DNA from: Quadrisphaera sp. RL12-1S
GTDB lineage: Bacteria; Actinomycetota; Actinomycetes; Actinomycetales; Quadrisphaeraceae
DNA: 64,000 bases
Assembly: GCF_014270065.1 (NCBI RefSeq)
Contig: NZ_JACNME010000011.1
Location: 62,001 to 126,000, forward strand
Reading direction: 5' to 3'
The notes under the pieces were generated by a model, which was not told the DNA's origin, ran no database searches, and saw only the letters and a program-made list of their open reading frames with translations. The translations under genes were made by a program, and so were the position numbers. Every line of letters starts with the position of its first letter. Positions within the stretch are counted from its first letter, which is position 1. Shown one piece after another: positions 25,511-34,384 of the stretch.

Positions 25511-28225
25511 GTTGCGCATCCCCGCGGCGATGCCGTTGATGGTGAGCAGGAGCGCCCGCTGCAGGCTCGGGTCGGTCTCCCCGCGGCGGTAGCGGCCCAG
25601 CAGCTCGGTCTGCAGGTGGTGCAGCGGCTCCAGGTAGTTCTCGCGCACCTCCAGGGTGGTGCGCAGCGCGGGCTCCCGGTCCAGCAGCGCGCTGTCGCCG
25701 GTGACGGCGAGCACCTGCTGCACGGTGAGCTCGAACTCCTCCCGCACCACGTCGAGCAGGCCGCGCAGCGGCTCGGGCGCGAGGTCGACGTAGGCGGCGG
25801 CGATGTCGAGGTCGGTCTTGACCAGCGTCATCGACACGTTGCCGAGGAAGGTGCGGAAGAAGCGCCACTGCTCGTACATCTCGCGCAGCACGTCCCGGGC
25901 GCCCTCGTCGGCGTCGAGGACGGCCTTGAGGCCCGACCCCACGCCGAACCAGCCCGGCACGATCTGGCGGGACTGGGTCCACCCGAACACCCACGGGATG
26001 GCCCGCAGGTCCTCGATGCCGCCGCCGCCGGGCCGCTTGGAGGGGCGGGAGCCCACGTTGAGGGCCCCGAGCAGGTCCACCGGGGTGGCGGTGAGGAAGT
26101 ACTCGGTGACGCCGTCGGCCTCCACCAGCGCCCGGTACCTGTCGTGCGCGGCGCGGGCGAAGCCGTCCACCAGGGCGTCCCAGCGCTCGCCCTGCTCGGG
26201 GGTGCGCCGGTCCGTGCGGTGCAGCACGCTCGCCTCGATCGTCGCGGCCAGCGTCAGCTCGAGGTTCTGCCGCGCCAGCTGCGGCAGGGCGTACTTGTCG
26301 CTGATCACCTCGCCCTGCTCGGTGATCTTCACCTCGCCGTCGACCGTGCCCGAGGGCAGCGCCATGATCGCGTCGTAGGTGGGGCCGCCGCCACGACCCA
26401 CGGAGCCGCCGCGGCCGTGGAAGAAGCGCAGCCTGACCCCGAAGCGGCGCGCCACGTCCCGGGCCCGGCGCTGGGCCAGCTGGATCTGCCACTGCGACGC
26501 GGCGATGCCGCCGGCCTTGTTGGAGTCGGAGTAGCCGAGCATGACCTCCTGCACGTCGCCGCGCAGGCGCACCAGCTCGCGGTAGGAGGGGTCGGACAGC
26601 AGCGAGGTGAGGATGCGCTCGGTCTGCTCCAGCTCCACCACGGTCTCGAGCAGCGGCACGAAGTCGAGCCGGGCGACACCCGCGGTGAGGTCCACCAGGC
26701 CGGCCTCGCGGGCCAGCACCACGGCAGCGAAGACGTCGTCGGCGTCGTGGGTCATCGAGATGATGTAGCTCTCGACGACGCGCCGGCCGAGGGAGTCTTG
26801 CGCCCAGCGGATGGCGTCGAAGGCCCCGGCGGTGGTCGCCGCCTCCCCCTCCAGCGGCAGCGGCGGGAGGGCCAGCGGGCGCGGCGACGCGAGCTCGCGG
26901 GAGAGCACCTCCAGGCGCTGGGGCTGGGTCAGCCCCGCGTAGGGCGAGCCCAGCTCGCCGTCGCGGCCCGCCAGCCGGTCGAGCAGGGCCCCGACCGCGG
27001 CGTGGTGCTTGGCGGAGTGCTCGCGCACGTCGAGGGTGGCCAGCACCAGGCCCGTGGCGGCCACCGTGCGGACCAGGCGCTCGGCCTCACCGGAGGCCAC
27101 CAGCTCGCCCTGGTGGGCCTTCACCGAGGCGTGGAGCAGCATGAGGTCGGACAGCAGCTCGGTGTCGTCGGAGTAGCAGCGGCCCGGGACGTGGGCGGTG
27201 CCCGCCGCGAGGCGCTCCTCGGTCAGCGCCAGGCGCACGTCGATGCAGGTGAGGAACAGCCGGTACGGCTCCTGCACGTTCAGCCGGCGGTAGCGCGGCT
27301 CCACCTCGGGCAGGGACTCGATGAGCTCCTTGGTGCGCGCGGCCAGCTCCGGGGAGACGGGGCTCACCGCCTCGCTCACCGACAGGTCGCGGCGCAGCTC
27401 GTCGACCTTCGTGCGCAGCAGGCGGATGCCGTGGCGGGCCTGCAGGGCCAGCACCTCGCGCGTGGTCTGCGGGGTGACGAAGGGGTTGCCGTCGCGGTCT
27501 CCGCCCACCCAGGAGCCGAAGCGCAGGGGGCTGACGTCCGGCGGCAGGGCGACCCCGTGGTCGGCGAGCCGGTCGCGCAGCTCCTCCAGCACGTCCGGGA
27601 GCGCGGCGCTGGAGAGGCCCTCCAGGTAGTAGACGACGTTGCGGGCCTCGTCGATGGGCTGCGGCGGCTCCACGCGCAGCTCGTCGGTCAGCCACAGGAG
27701 CTCGACGGCCTCCGCGAGGCGGCGCGTGCGGCGGGGGCTGTCGGGCTCCTCCAGGAGCGAGGCCACGCGGCGCAGCTTGTCGATGGTCGAGCGGCGCGCC
27801 ACCTCGGTGGGGTGGGCGGTGAAGACGGGCCGCACGGCGACGTCCTCCATGATCGCGCCGAGCTCGGCGGCGTCGACCCCGGCGGCGGCGATGCGCCCGA
27901 GCGCCTGCTCGAGCCAGCCGCCGGCGGTGTCCTGCTCCTCGCGCAGGGCGCGGCCGCGGTGCACCTGCTCGGTGGTGTTGGCCAGGTGGAAGTAGGCGGT
28001 GAAGGCCCGCACCAGCCGCGTCACGGTCTCGAGGTCGAACCCGGGCAGCTCGGTGAGGGTGTGCTCCTTGGCGTGGGCGCGCACCCGCTCGACGAGCTCC
28101 AGCAGCTCGGGGCCCTCGTGGCGGGCCAGCGTCTCGCCCAGCATGGTGGTCACGAGGCGGATGTCACGGCGCAGCGCGTCCAGCGCGGGCCCGGGGGTCG
28201 AGTCGGCGTCCGGCCTGGTGGTCAT
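25502..28225 (-). CDS. ppc: phosphoenolpyruvate carboxylase
   Basis: Full-length PEP carboxylase (907 residues), which makes oxaloacetate from PEP and bicarbonate to refill the TCA cycle. Active-site motifs are intact: catalytic His in VFTAHPTEVARR, GYSDSNKAGGIAASQ, the FHGRGGSVGRGGGPTYDA loop, and the C-terminal INGIAAGMRNTG. It is a single-gene unit convergent with the Lrp gene. The start ATG (MTTRPDADS) gives the normal N-terminal extension. Confidence 0.95.
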   Translation of the reverse strand: MTTRPDADSTPGPALDALRRDIRLVTTMLGETLARHEGPELLELVERVRAHAKEHTLTELPGFDLETVTRLVRAFTAYFHLANTTEQVHRGRALREEQDTAGGWLEQALGRIAAAGVDAAELGAIMEDVAVRPVFTAHPTEVARRSTIDKLRRVASLLEEPDSPRRTRRLAEAVELLWLTDELRVEPPQPIDEARNVVYYLEGLSSAALPDVLEELRDRLADHGVALPPDVSPLRFGSWVGGDRDGNPFVTPQTTREVLALQARHGIRLLRTKVDELRRDLSVSEAVSPVSPELAARTKELIESLPEVEPRYRRLNVQEPYRLFLTCIDVRLALTEERLAAGTAHVPGRCYSDDTELLSDLMLLHASVKAHQGELVASGEAERLVRTVAATGLVLATLDVREHSAKHHAAVGALLDRLAGRDGELGSPYAGLTQPQRLEVLSRELASPRPLALPPLPLEGEAATTAGAFDAIRWAQDSLGRRVVESYIISMTHDADDVFAAVVLAREAGLVDLTAGVARLDFVPLLETVVELEQTERILTSLLSDPSYRELVRLRGDVQEVMLGYSDSNKAGGIAASQWQIQLAQRRARDVARRFGVRLRFFHGRGGSVGRGGGPTYDAIMALPSGTVDGEVKITEQGEVISDKYALPQLARQNLELTLAATIEASVLHRTDRRTPEQGERWDALVDGFARAAHDRYRALVEADGVTEYFLTATPVDLLGALNVGSRPSKRPGGGGIEDLRAIPWVFGWTQSRQIVPGWFGVGSGLKAVLDADEGARDVLREMYEQWRFFRTFLGNVSMTLVKTDLDIAAAYVDLAPEPLRGLLDVVREEFELTVQQVLAVTGDSALLDREPALRTTLEVRENYLEPLHHLQTELLGRYRRGETDPSLQRALLLTINGIAAGMRNTG

Positions 28226-28285
28226 GGGGACATCGTGGCCGCTGCGCGCGCTCCGCGGGGCCCCGGGGGTCCCGATCGGGGCCTG

Positions 28286-29122
28286 TCAGGACGGCGGCGC
28301 GGTGGCGGTGAGGCGCGAGGCGACCGCGTCCAGGCGCGGCTCGTCCACGGCTCCCCCGGACAGGTGCGCCGCGTCCTGCCGCTCGGCGTGCGGCGCCGCG
28401 GCCCGCTCCACGGCCTCCAGGGCCGTGGCCAGGCAGCGCGACCACGGCGTCGAGCGCGCGCCCGACGCCACCGGGGCGTCCACGAGGTGGAGCGCCTCGG
28501 ACAGCTCCGCCGGGAAGTGCCAGGCGGTCAGCGCGGCCGCCGAGACCTCGGTGTGGCACACGCCGAAGGCGGCGCGCTCGGCGCCGAGCAGCCCGCGGCG
28601 CCCGCCGCGGCGCACGCCGTCGTCGTCCAGCAGGGACCGGTAGGCGGCCGGGTCGTGGTGCGCCAGCACCGCCCGGCCCAGGCCCGCCAGCAGCCCCAGG
28701 CAGAACGCGTCGGGAGCAGGCACGCCCAGCAGGGGGGCGAGCTCGCTGCTGGCCACCGCGGCGGCCTCGGAGCGGGCCCAGGCGTCGTCGGGCAGGACCC
28801 CCTCGGCGTCAGCACCGGCGGCCGCCGTGGCGGCCATCGCGCGCACCGCGGCGAAGCCGACCACCGTGACCGCGAACGGCACCGTGCGCACGCGGCCGCT
28901 GAGCCCGTAGAAGGTGCTGTTGGCCAGGCGCGTGACGCGGGCGGTCAGCGCCACGTCCCCCACCAGGACGGCCGCGAGCTCGGCAGACCCCACGGAGCTG
29001 TCACCGGTCATGGTCACCAGGCGAGCAGCCACCGGTCTGCGGGAGGCCAGGTCGTCGACGACGTCGACGAGGGCCGCCAGCGCCGCCTCGGTGCGCTCCA
29101 GGGCGTCCTCGGGGTCGCTCAC
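28286..29122 (-). CDS. HDOD-domain protein
   Basis: A 278-residue cytoplasmic signalling protein with an HDOD domain over about residues 20-210 (VALTARVTRLANSTFYG, LLAGLGRAVLAH). HDOD domains resemble HD phosphodiesterases but lack the catalytic HD pair, so binding or scaffolding is more likely than catalysis. The GTG start overlaps the stop of the GGDEF-EAL gene by four bases, so the two are made together and the HDOD protein probably works in the same cyclic-di-GMP pathway. Confidence 0.8.
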   Translation of the reverse strand: MSDPEDALERTEAALAALVDVVDDLASRRPVAARLVTMTGDSSVGSAELAAVLVGDVALTARVTRLANSTFYGLSGRVRTVPFAVTVVGFAAVRAMAATAAAGADAEGVLPDDAWARSEAAAVASSELAPLLGVPAPDAFCLGLLAGLGRAVLAHHDPAAYRSLLDDDGVRRGGRRGLLGAERAAFGVCHTEVSAAALTAWHFPAELSEALHLVDAPVASGARSTPWSRCLATALEAVERAAAPHAERQDAAHLSGGAVDEPRLDAVASRLTATAPPS

Positions 29123-31368
29123 GGCGCACCCGGCCCGCGACGAGCGGGGTGGACGTCGCGGCGCCAGACCACGAGCTCCTCGGGCGTCATGGCGTGCGCG
29201 TACAGCCACCCCTGCACGAGGTCGGCACCCAGGGCGCGCAGGGCGCGCGCCTGCTCGGGGTGCTCGACGCCCTCGGCCACGGCCGTCAGCCCCAGGCTCC
29301 GCGCGAGCCCGATCACCGCCGAGGCCACCTCGGGGTGCCCGTCGTGGAGCTCCTGCACGAACGAGCGGTCCACCTTGAGGTAGTCCACGGGGAGCTGGCG
29401 CAGGTAGGCCAGCGAGGAGTAGCCGGTGCCGAAGTCGTCCAGGGCCACCGCCACACCCATCGCGCGCAGCCGCAGCAGCCGGTCGCGACTGGCGTCGCGG
29501 TCGTGCACGAGGGCGGTCTCGGTGACCTCCAGGCACAGCCGGGAGGCGGCCATCCCGGTGCGCGCGAGCACCCGGGCGACGTCGTCGACCACACCGCGCG
29601 AGGACAGCTGGATGGCCGAGAGGTTGACGTTGACCTTGAGGGGGGCGGCCGCGCCCAGGTCCGCGCACCAGCGGACCATCTGCGAGCAGGCCTCCTCCAG
29701 CACGAACAGGCCCAGCTCCTCCACGAGGCCGTTGGCCTCGGCGACGCGGACCAGCTGCTCGGGGGGCACCGCGCCGCGCAGCGGGTGGTCCCAGCGCACC
29801 AGCGCCTCCACCGCGGGCAGGGCGCCGGGGTCGCGCAGGTCGACGACGGGCTGGTAGGCCACGCGCAGAGCACGGTCGCGCAGGGCCCGCTGCAGGTCGA
29901 TGGTCAGGGCCAGCGCGTCGTGGGCCTCGTCGCGCGCCGCGGCGTCGCACAGCGCCACCCGGTTGCGGCCCGCGGCCTTGGCCCGGTACATGGCGATGTC
30001 GCAGTCCTGCAGCAGCTGCTCGGCGCCCCCGTGGTGCGCCGCGGCCCGGGCGACGCCGATGCTGGCGGTCGCGCTGAACGGCAGCCCGTCCACCACGAGC
30101 GCCTCGCCCAGCCGCGCCAGCAGCGCCTCCCCCACCGCGAGCGCGGCGGCGTCGTCCCGGGAGCCCTCCAGGAGCACCACGAACTCGTCGCCGCCCCAGC
30201 GGGCCACGAGGTCTCCGGGGCGCACGGCGGAGCGGAGCCTCTCGGCCACGGCGACCAGCAGGCGGTCGCCGCTCTCGTGGCCCAGGCTGTCGTTGACCAC
30301 CTTGAAGTTGTCGAGGTCGAGGAACATGCAGGTCATCGGCGACTCGTCGGGGCCGGCGCCGTCCGCGGCGCGCAGGCGGGCCGTGACCTCCTCCTCCAGG
30401 GCGGTGCGGTTGGGCAGTCCCGTCAGCGCGTCGTGGCGGGCCTGGTGGGCCAGCTGCTGCTCGAAGGCCCGGCGGTCGGTGAAGTCCTCGACGGTGCCCA
30501 CGAACCCGGCGCCGTGCCCCGGGCTGGTCGCCGGGGCGAGGCGCACGAGCACCCACCGCTCCTGCCCGTCGGAGCGGACCAGGCGGACCTCCGCCTGGGC
30601 GGGCTCCCCCGCGAGCGCCCTCTCGGCGCACGCGAGCACCTCGGGCAGGTCGTCCCCGCGCACGGAGCTGGTCCAGGCCAGGCCGAGCAGCTGCTCGTGC
30701 GGCTGGCCGAGGAGCTGGCTGAAGGCGTCGTTCACGTGGGCGAGGCGCAGCCCCGCCTCCGAGATGATGGTGGGGACCGGGCTGTGGCGGACGAGGGTGT
30801 CGAAGCGGCGCTCCTGGGCGCTGGCCTGCTCCTGGGCGAGGCGCTCGCTGGGCGTGCCCGAGCGCACCAGCACGAGGGTCCACAGCCCGGTGGCGGGTGA
30901 GGGGATGCTCAGCAGCTCCACCGCGGTGGTGTCGCCGGCGGCCGTCCGCACCACCACCGGTGCGCGGGCGGACCGCGTGGGGCGCAGCACCTCCGGTCGG
31001 AGCTCGCCGGCGCCCGGGGGCACGAGGAAGCTGCCGACCTCGCGTCCGACGACCTCCGCCACGTCGGTGCGCAGCAGGTCCCCGAGCGCCCCGTTGGCCC
31101 ACTCGACCACGGCGCGGTCCAGGGAGGCGGCGCCCTCCGGGCGCGACACGACGAGCGTGGCGCGCGTCGAGGCGAGGCTCGCGTCGAGCACCGCGCGGCG
31201 GGTCCGCTCGTCAGCGGGCAGCGAGACCGGGGTGGGGGTGGGCGCTCCCGCGGGGAGTGCCTCGGGACGGGGACGGGGCGGGGCGGGGAGCTCTTCCGCG
31301 CCCGGAGCGGGCGCCGGGTGCCGGGCGGGCGCGACGACGGCGGTCTGCCGCTGCTCGCTGCCGCGCAT
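29119..31368 (-). CDS. PAS-GGDEF-EAL cyclic-di-GMP enzyme
   Basis: A 749-residue signalling protein. Residues 1-55 are Pro/Ala-rich. Then come a degenerate PAS-like segment (about 60-175), a clear PAS domain (about 185-305, HSPVPTIISEAGLRLAHVNDAF), GGDEF (about 315-475) with the intact active motif RWGGDEFVVLLEG, and EAL (about 490-735) with the intact VEALVRWDHP, DDFGTGYSSLAYL and KVDRSFV. Both cyclase and phosphodiesterase activities are therefore possible. No membrane helices are seen. It is the first gene of a two-gene unit with the HDOD protein. Confidence 0.9.
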   Translation of the reverse strand: MRGSEQRQTAVVAPARHPAPAPGAEELPAPPRPRPEALPAGAPTPTPVSLPADERTRRAVLDASLASTRATLVVSRPEGAASLDRAVVEWANGALGDLLRTDVAEVVGREVGSFLVPPGAGELRPEVLRPTRSARAPVVVRTAAGDTTAVELLSIPSPATGLWTLVLVRSGTPSERLAQEQASAQERRFDTLVRHSPVPTIISEAGLRLAHVNDAFSQLLGQPHEQLLGLAWTSSVRGDDLPEVLACAERALAGEPAQAEVRLVRSDGQERWVLVRLAPATSPGHGAGFVGTVEDFTDRRAFEQQLAHQARHDALTGLPNRTALEEEVTARLRAADGAGPDESPMTCMFLDLDNFKVVNDSLGHESGDRLLVAVAERLRSAVRPGDLVARWGGDEFVVLLEGSRDDAAALAVGEALLARLGEALVVDGLPFSATASIGVARAAAHHGGAEQLLQDCDIAMYRAKAAGRNRVALCDAAARDEAHDALALTIDLQRALRDRALRVAYQPVVDLRDPGALPAVEALVRWDHPLRGAVPPEQLVRVAEANGLVEELGLFVLEEACSQMVRWCADLGAAAPLKVNVNLSAIQLSSRGVVDDVARVLARTGMAASRLCLEVTETALVHDRDASRDRLLRLRAMGVAVALDDFGTGYSSLAYLRQLPVDYLKVDRSFVQELHDGHPEVASAVIGLARSLGLTAVAEGVEHPEQARALRALGADLVQGWLYAHAMTPEELVVWRRDVHPARRGPGAP

Positions 31369-31643
31369 CGCCGTCCTCCCCGGGTGGCGCCGCGGGGTGC
31401 GGCGCTCACTCCCTCCATCGGCGCCGGGGCGCGGGTCTTGACGGTCCGGGGTGGAGCAAGAGGAGGACCGACCACCGCCGCGGACGCCGGCGCACCGCCC
31501 GCCCGGGGTGCGGGGCCCGCGTGCCGCGCCTACCGTCGAGCACGGTCGACGCCACGGCCGCCATGGTCCGCCGCAGCCCGCTCCCGCGGGTCTCGCACGC
31601 CGCCGTCGCGCGCTGCGCGGACCACCCGTCCCGAGGGGGACCC

Positions 31644-32561
31644 GTGTTCCGCTACTCCCACCAGCTGCAGTTCTCCGCGAAGCCCGAGAAGCCCGACGCT
31701 CTGTACGCGATGAAGGTGCAGGAGCTCATCGGCGGTCAGTTCGGTGAGATGACCGTGATGATGCAGTACCTGTTCCAGGGCTTCAACTGCCGCATGCCCG
31801 GCAAGTACAAGGACATGATCATGGACATCGGGACCGAGGAGATCGGCCACGTGGAGATGCTCTCCACCCTGGTCGCCCGCCTCCTGGAGGGCGCTCCCGC
31901 CGAGGTGACCGAGGAGGCCGTGGCCGCCAACCCGGTGCTCGCCGCCGTCATCGGCGGGCAGAACCCCCAGCAGGCCATCGTCGCCGGAGGCGGCGCGATG
32001 CCCACCAACAGCCAGGGCGTGCCGTGGAACGCCGGCTACGTCGTCGCCTCGGGGAACCTCCTGACCGACTTCCGCTCCAACGTCGCCGCCGAGGCCCAGA
32101 GCCGGCTGCAGACGTCCCGCCTGTACGGGATGACCGACGACCCGGGCGTCAAGGAGATGCTGCAGTTCAACCTCGCGCGGGACACCTTCCACCAGCAGCA
32201 GTGGCTGCTCGGCATCCAGCAGCTGGTGGACGACGGTCTGGCCGACGCGCTGGAGGACTCCCGCGGCAGCGAGGAGGACCAGCGGCACAACCACACCTTC
32301 TGGTCCTTCGCGCTCGACGGGAGCGCGGCCGGCGAGGGCCGCTGGGCGTCCGGGCCCTCGCTCGTGGGCGAGCAGCCGATCGAGCACCTCGCCGAACCCC
32401 CGTTCCTCACCGACGACGACGGGCTGCTGCCCCCGCCGGACCCGGCGCTGTTCTCCACCTACGACGGCGACCAGGGCCCGGGCGCGCCCGGTGACGCCGC
32501 GGGCGCCCGCGCGCAGGGCACGAAGGGCGTGGCCACCAAGATCAAGGACGCGCTGACCTGA
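31644..32561 (+). CDS. manganese catalase
   Basis: Non-haem, dimanganese catalase (KatN type), 305 residues, which breaks down hydrogen peroxide. The four-helix ferritin-like core holds the metal ligands: Glu in KVQELIGGQFGEM, Glu and His in GTEEIGHVEML, a later Glu in NVAAEAQSRL, and His in RDTFHQQQW. The C-terminus has an acidic tail ending in a basic stretch. GTG start preceded by GAGGGGGA. The 275-bp upstream region contains a -10-like TACCGT at about 31529, implying a leader near 100 bases. The window also encodes KatG, so the strain has two unrelated peroxide-removing enzymes. Confidence 0.9.
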   Translation: MFRYSHQLQFSAKPEKPDALYAMKVQELIGGQFGEMTVMMQYLFQGFNCRMPGKYKDMIMDIGTEEIGHVEMLSTLVARLLEGAPAEVTEEAVAANPVLAAVIGGQNPQQAIVAGGGAMPTNSQGVPWNAGYVVASGNLLTDFRSNVAAEAQSRLQTSRLYGMTDDPGVKEMLQFNLARDTFHQQQWLLGIQQLVDDGLADALEDSRGSEEDQRHNHTFWSFALDGSAAGEGRWASGPSLVGEQPIEHLAEPPFLTDDDGLLPPPDPALFSTYDGDQGPGAPGDAAGARAQGTKGVATKIKDALT

Positions 32562-32592
32562 GGACCGTCGTGAGGGCGCAGAGGACGACGAG

Positions 32593-33042
32593 GTGAGCGT
32601 GCGGCAGCGCTGGGTGGCGGCGGCACCCGAGGCCGTCTGGGCGCAGCTGGCCGACGGCTGGCGCTACGCCGAATTCGTGGTGGGCAGCGCCCACGTGAGA
32701 CGGGTCGAGCAGGGCTGGCCACGGCCGGGCGCCTCCATCCACCCGGTGGTCGGCGCCTGGCCCCTGCTGCGGCGCGGCCGCACCACGAGCGAGGAGGCCG
32801 AGGCCCCCCGTCGCCTGGTGCTCACCGCGCGCAGCTGGCCGCTGGGCGGGGCGAGGGTGGTCTTCGGCCTGCTCCCCCGCGACGGCGGCACGCTGGTGCG
32901 GCTGTCCGAGGACGCCGTCGAGGGGCCGGGGCGCCTGGTGCCCCGGCCCCTGCGGAACCCGTTGATCGGGGCGCGCAACGCCCAGACGCTGGCGCGCCTC
33001 GACGGTCTGGCGGTCGCCCGAGGCGCCGGCCGACGGGACTGA
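32593..33042 (+). CDS. SRPBCC-family (polyketide cyclase/START-like) protein
   Basis: A 149-residue protein with the helix-grip fold of the SRPBCC superfamily: an N-terminal VRQRWVAAAPEAVWAQLADGWRY start and repeated beta strands with W residues, a hydrophobic-ligand or co-factor binding scaffold without a predictable ligand. GTG start, 31 bases after the catalase stop on the same strand, so it could be co-transcribed. Confidence 0.75.
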   Translation: MSVRQRWVAAAPEAVWAQLADGWRYAEFVVGSAHVRRVEQGWPRPGASIHPVVGAWPLLRRGRTTSEEAEAPRRLVLTARSWPLGGARVVFGLLPRDGGTLVRLSEDAVEGPGRLVPRPLRNPLIGARNAQTLARLDGLAVARGAGRRD

Positions 33043-33067
33043 CCCGTCCCCCGGGCGGTGCCGCTCC

Positions 33068-33529
33068 TCATCGAGCTGCGGGCCGCCCGGGCGTCGAGGG
33101 GGTGGGCGGGGCTGCGACACCCGGCTCGCGGAGCAGCACCGCCTCCTCGCGCGGCCCGGCCCGCAGCTCCTGGGGTCCGAGCCCGCTGCACCGCAGGAGG
33201 TCGAGCAGGCGCAGCACCGCGGCGCTCGGGTGCACCACCAGCAGGGACCCCGCGGGACTGGCCAGCTCCAGGAGGGCGCGCAGCCCGGCGACGTCCACGA
33301 AGGTCACGCCGGCGGCCTCGACGGTCGCGCGCTGCCCGTGGCGGTCGAGCAGGCCGTGCACCGACCGCAGCTGCGCTGCGGCGGAGACGTCGACCTCACC
33401 GCTCAGCACGACGACCGGGCGGCCGGCGGACCAGCGGAGGACGACCGTGGGCGCGGCGACGCGACCTCCACCGGCACCGGTCGGGAGAGAGCGGGGACGG
33501 TCGGGGGGTGTGCTGTCCAGGTGCGCCAC
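33068..33529 (-). CDS. STAS-domain anti-sigma factor antagonist-like protein
   Basis: A 153-residue protein with a STAS domain over about residues 28-120 (VVVLSGEVDVSAAAQLRSV, then FVDVAGLRALLELA). The usual phospho-acceptor serine in the DSSGL motif is replaced by Val-Ala (FVDVAGLRAL), so classical kinase-phosphatase switching may be lost. It could still bind a partner such as the LOV phosphatase or an RsbW-type kinase. It has a GTG start and is convergent with the SRPBCC gene. Confidence 0.8.
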   Translation of the reverse strand: MAHLDSTPPDRPRSLPTGAGGGRVAAPTVVLRWSAGRPVVVLSGEVDVSAAAQLRSVHGLLDRHGQRATVEAAGVTFVDVAGLRALLELASPAGSLLVVHPSAAVLRLLDLLRCSGLGPQELRAGPREEAVLLREPGVAAPPTPSTPGRPAAR

Positions 33530-33628
33530 GCGGGCCTCGCCGGGGGGGGTCGTCCTGGGCCGTTTCGTCGACCTCGGCCCACGGTAGGCCGGTCGGCCCC
33601 CGGTGACAACGGGTGCCAGGGTGGAGGG

Positions 33629-34285
33629 GTGCAGCGCAGCGCCACCTCACCGGAGCTGGCCCTGTGCGCCGCGGTGGAACCGGTGGTCGGGTGGGACCGC
33701 GTCACCGTCTCCGTCGTCGTCGACGACCAGCGCCGGCTCCCCCTGACGGGCTCGGACATCGCGCTGCAGCGGTTCAACAACTTCCAGGAGAGCCTGGCGC
33801 AGGGTCCGTGCAGCGACGCCCTCCAGTGCCGCGCGCCGGTGCTGGTGGACGACCTGCGCGCCGGGGGCAGCCCCTGGCAGCTGCTGCTCAGCTGCGCTCC
33901 GGCGGACTTCCCGGTGCGCTCCACCGCGTCCCTGCCGCTGCTGGGTCCCGGCCCGGAACGGGTGGCGCTGGGCGTGCTGTCGGTGGGCAGGGACCGCGTG
34001 GCGCCCTTCACCGGCGAGCAGGTGGGGGTCCTGCAGCGCCTGGCCGACGTGCTGGCGCGGCTGCTGCTGGCCCGCAGCTCGCGCGGGGACCTGCTCGTCG
34101 ACGTCGCCCCCGACGACCTGCCGGTGCTGCTCGGCATGCTGCGGGTGCGCCTCACCGTCGACGAGGCCGACGCCCTCGCGCTGGTGCGCGGCTACGCCTT
34201 CGCCGCCGGCACGACCATCCACGAGGTCGCCGCCGACGTCCTGGCCGGCCGGCTCGACCTGGACGACCTCGACCTGGGCCGCTGA
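33629..34285 (+). CDS. GAF-ANTAR domain antiterminator-like protein
   Basis: A 218-residue protein with a GAF-type sensor (about residues 8-145, LAQGPCSDALQCRAPVLVDDL) and a C-terminal three-helix ANTAR-type segment (about 160-212, LGMLRVRLTVDEADALALVRG, then AAGTTIHEVAADVL). It shares the layout of the protein at 9248 but is diverged. The GTG at 33629 is taken because the GAF domain begins directly after it. It ends before a strong hairpin. Confidence 0.75.
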   Translation: MQRSATSPELALCAAVEPVVGWDRVTVSVVVDDQRRLPLTGSDIALQRFNNFQESLAQGPCSDALQCRAPVLVDDLRAGGSPWQLLLSCAPADFPVRSTASLPLLGPGPERVALGVLSVGRDRVAPFTGEQVGVLQRLADVLARLLLARSSRGDLLVDVAPDDLPVLLGMLRVRLTVDEADALALVRGYAFAAGTTIHEVAADVLAGRLDLDDLDLGR

Positions 34286-34314
34286 CGGGCGGTCGACCGA
34301 GCCGGTGGAGCACG

Positions 34315-34346
34315 ACCGCGCCCCGGCCGGGTGGCCGGGGCGCGGT
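34315..34346. terminator. convergent terminator between the ANTAR gene and katG
   Basis: A perfect 14-bp stem (ACCGCGCCCCGGCC, GGGT loop) between the convergent ends of the ANTAR gene and katG, able to stop transcription from both sides. Confidence 0.8.
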
Positions 34347-34384
34347 GCGCTGGTGGGCCGCTGCGGGTGCGCAGCGGCTCGCCG

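Noticed and set aside
25616-29383. A 1255-codon open frame on the plus strand.
   Set aside because: It is antisense to ppc and the HDOD gene. Its product is low complexity and the opposite strand encodes conserved enzymes throughout.
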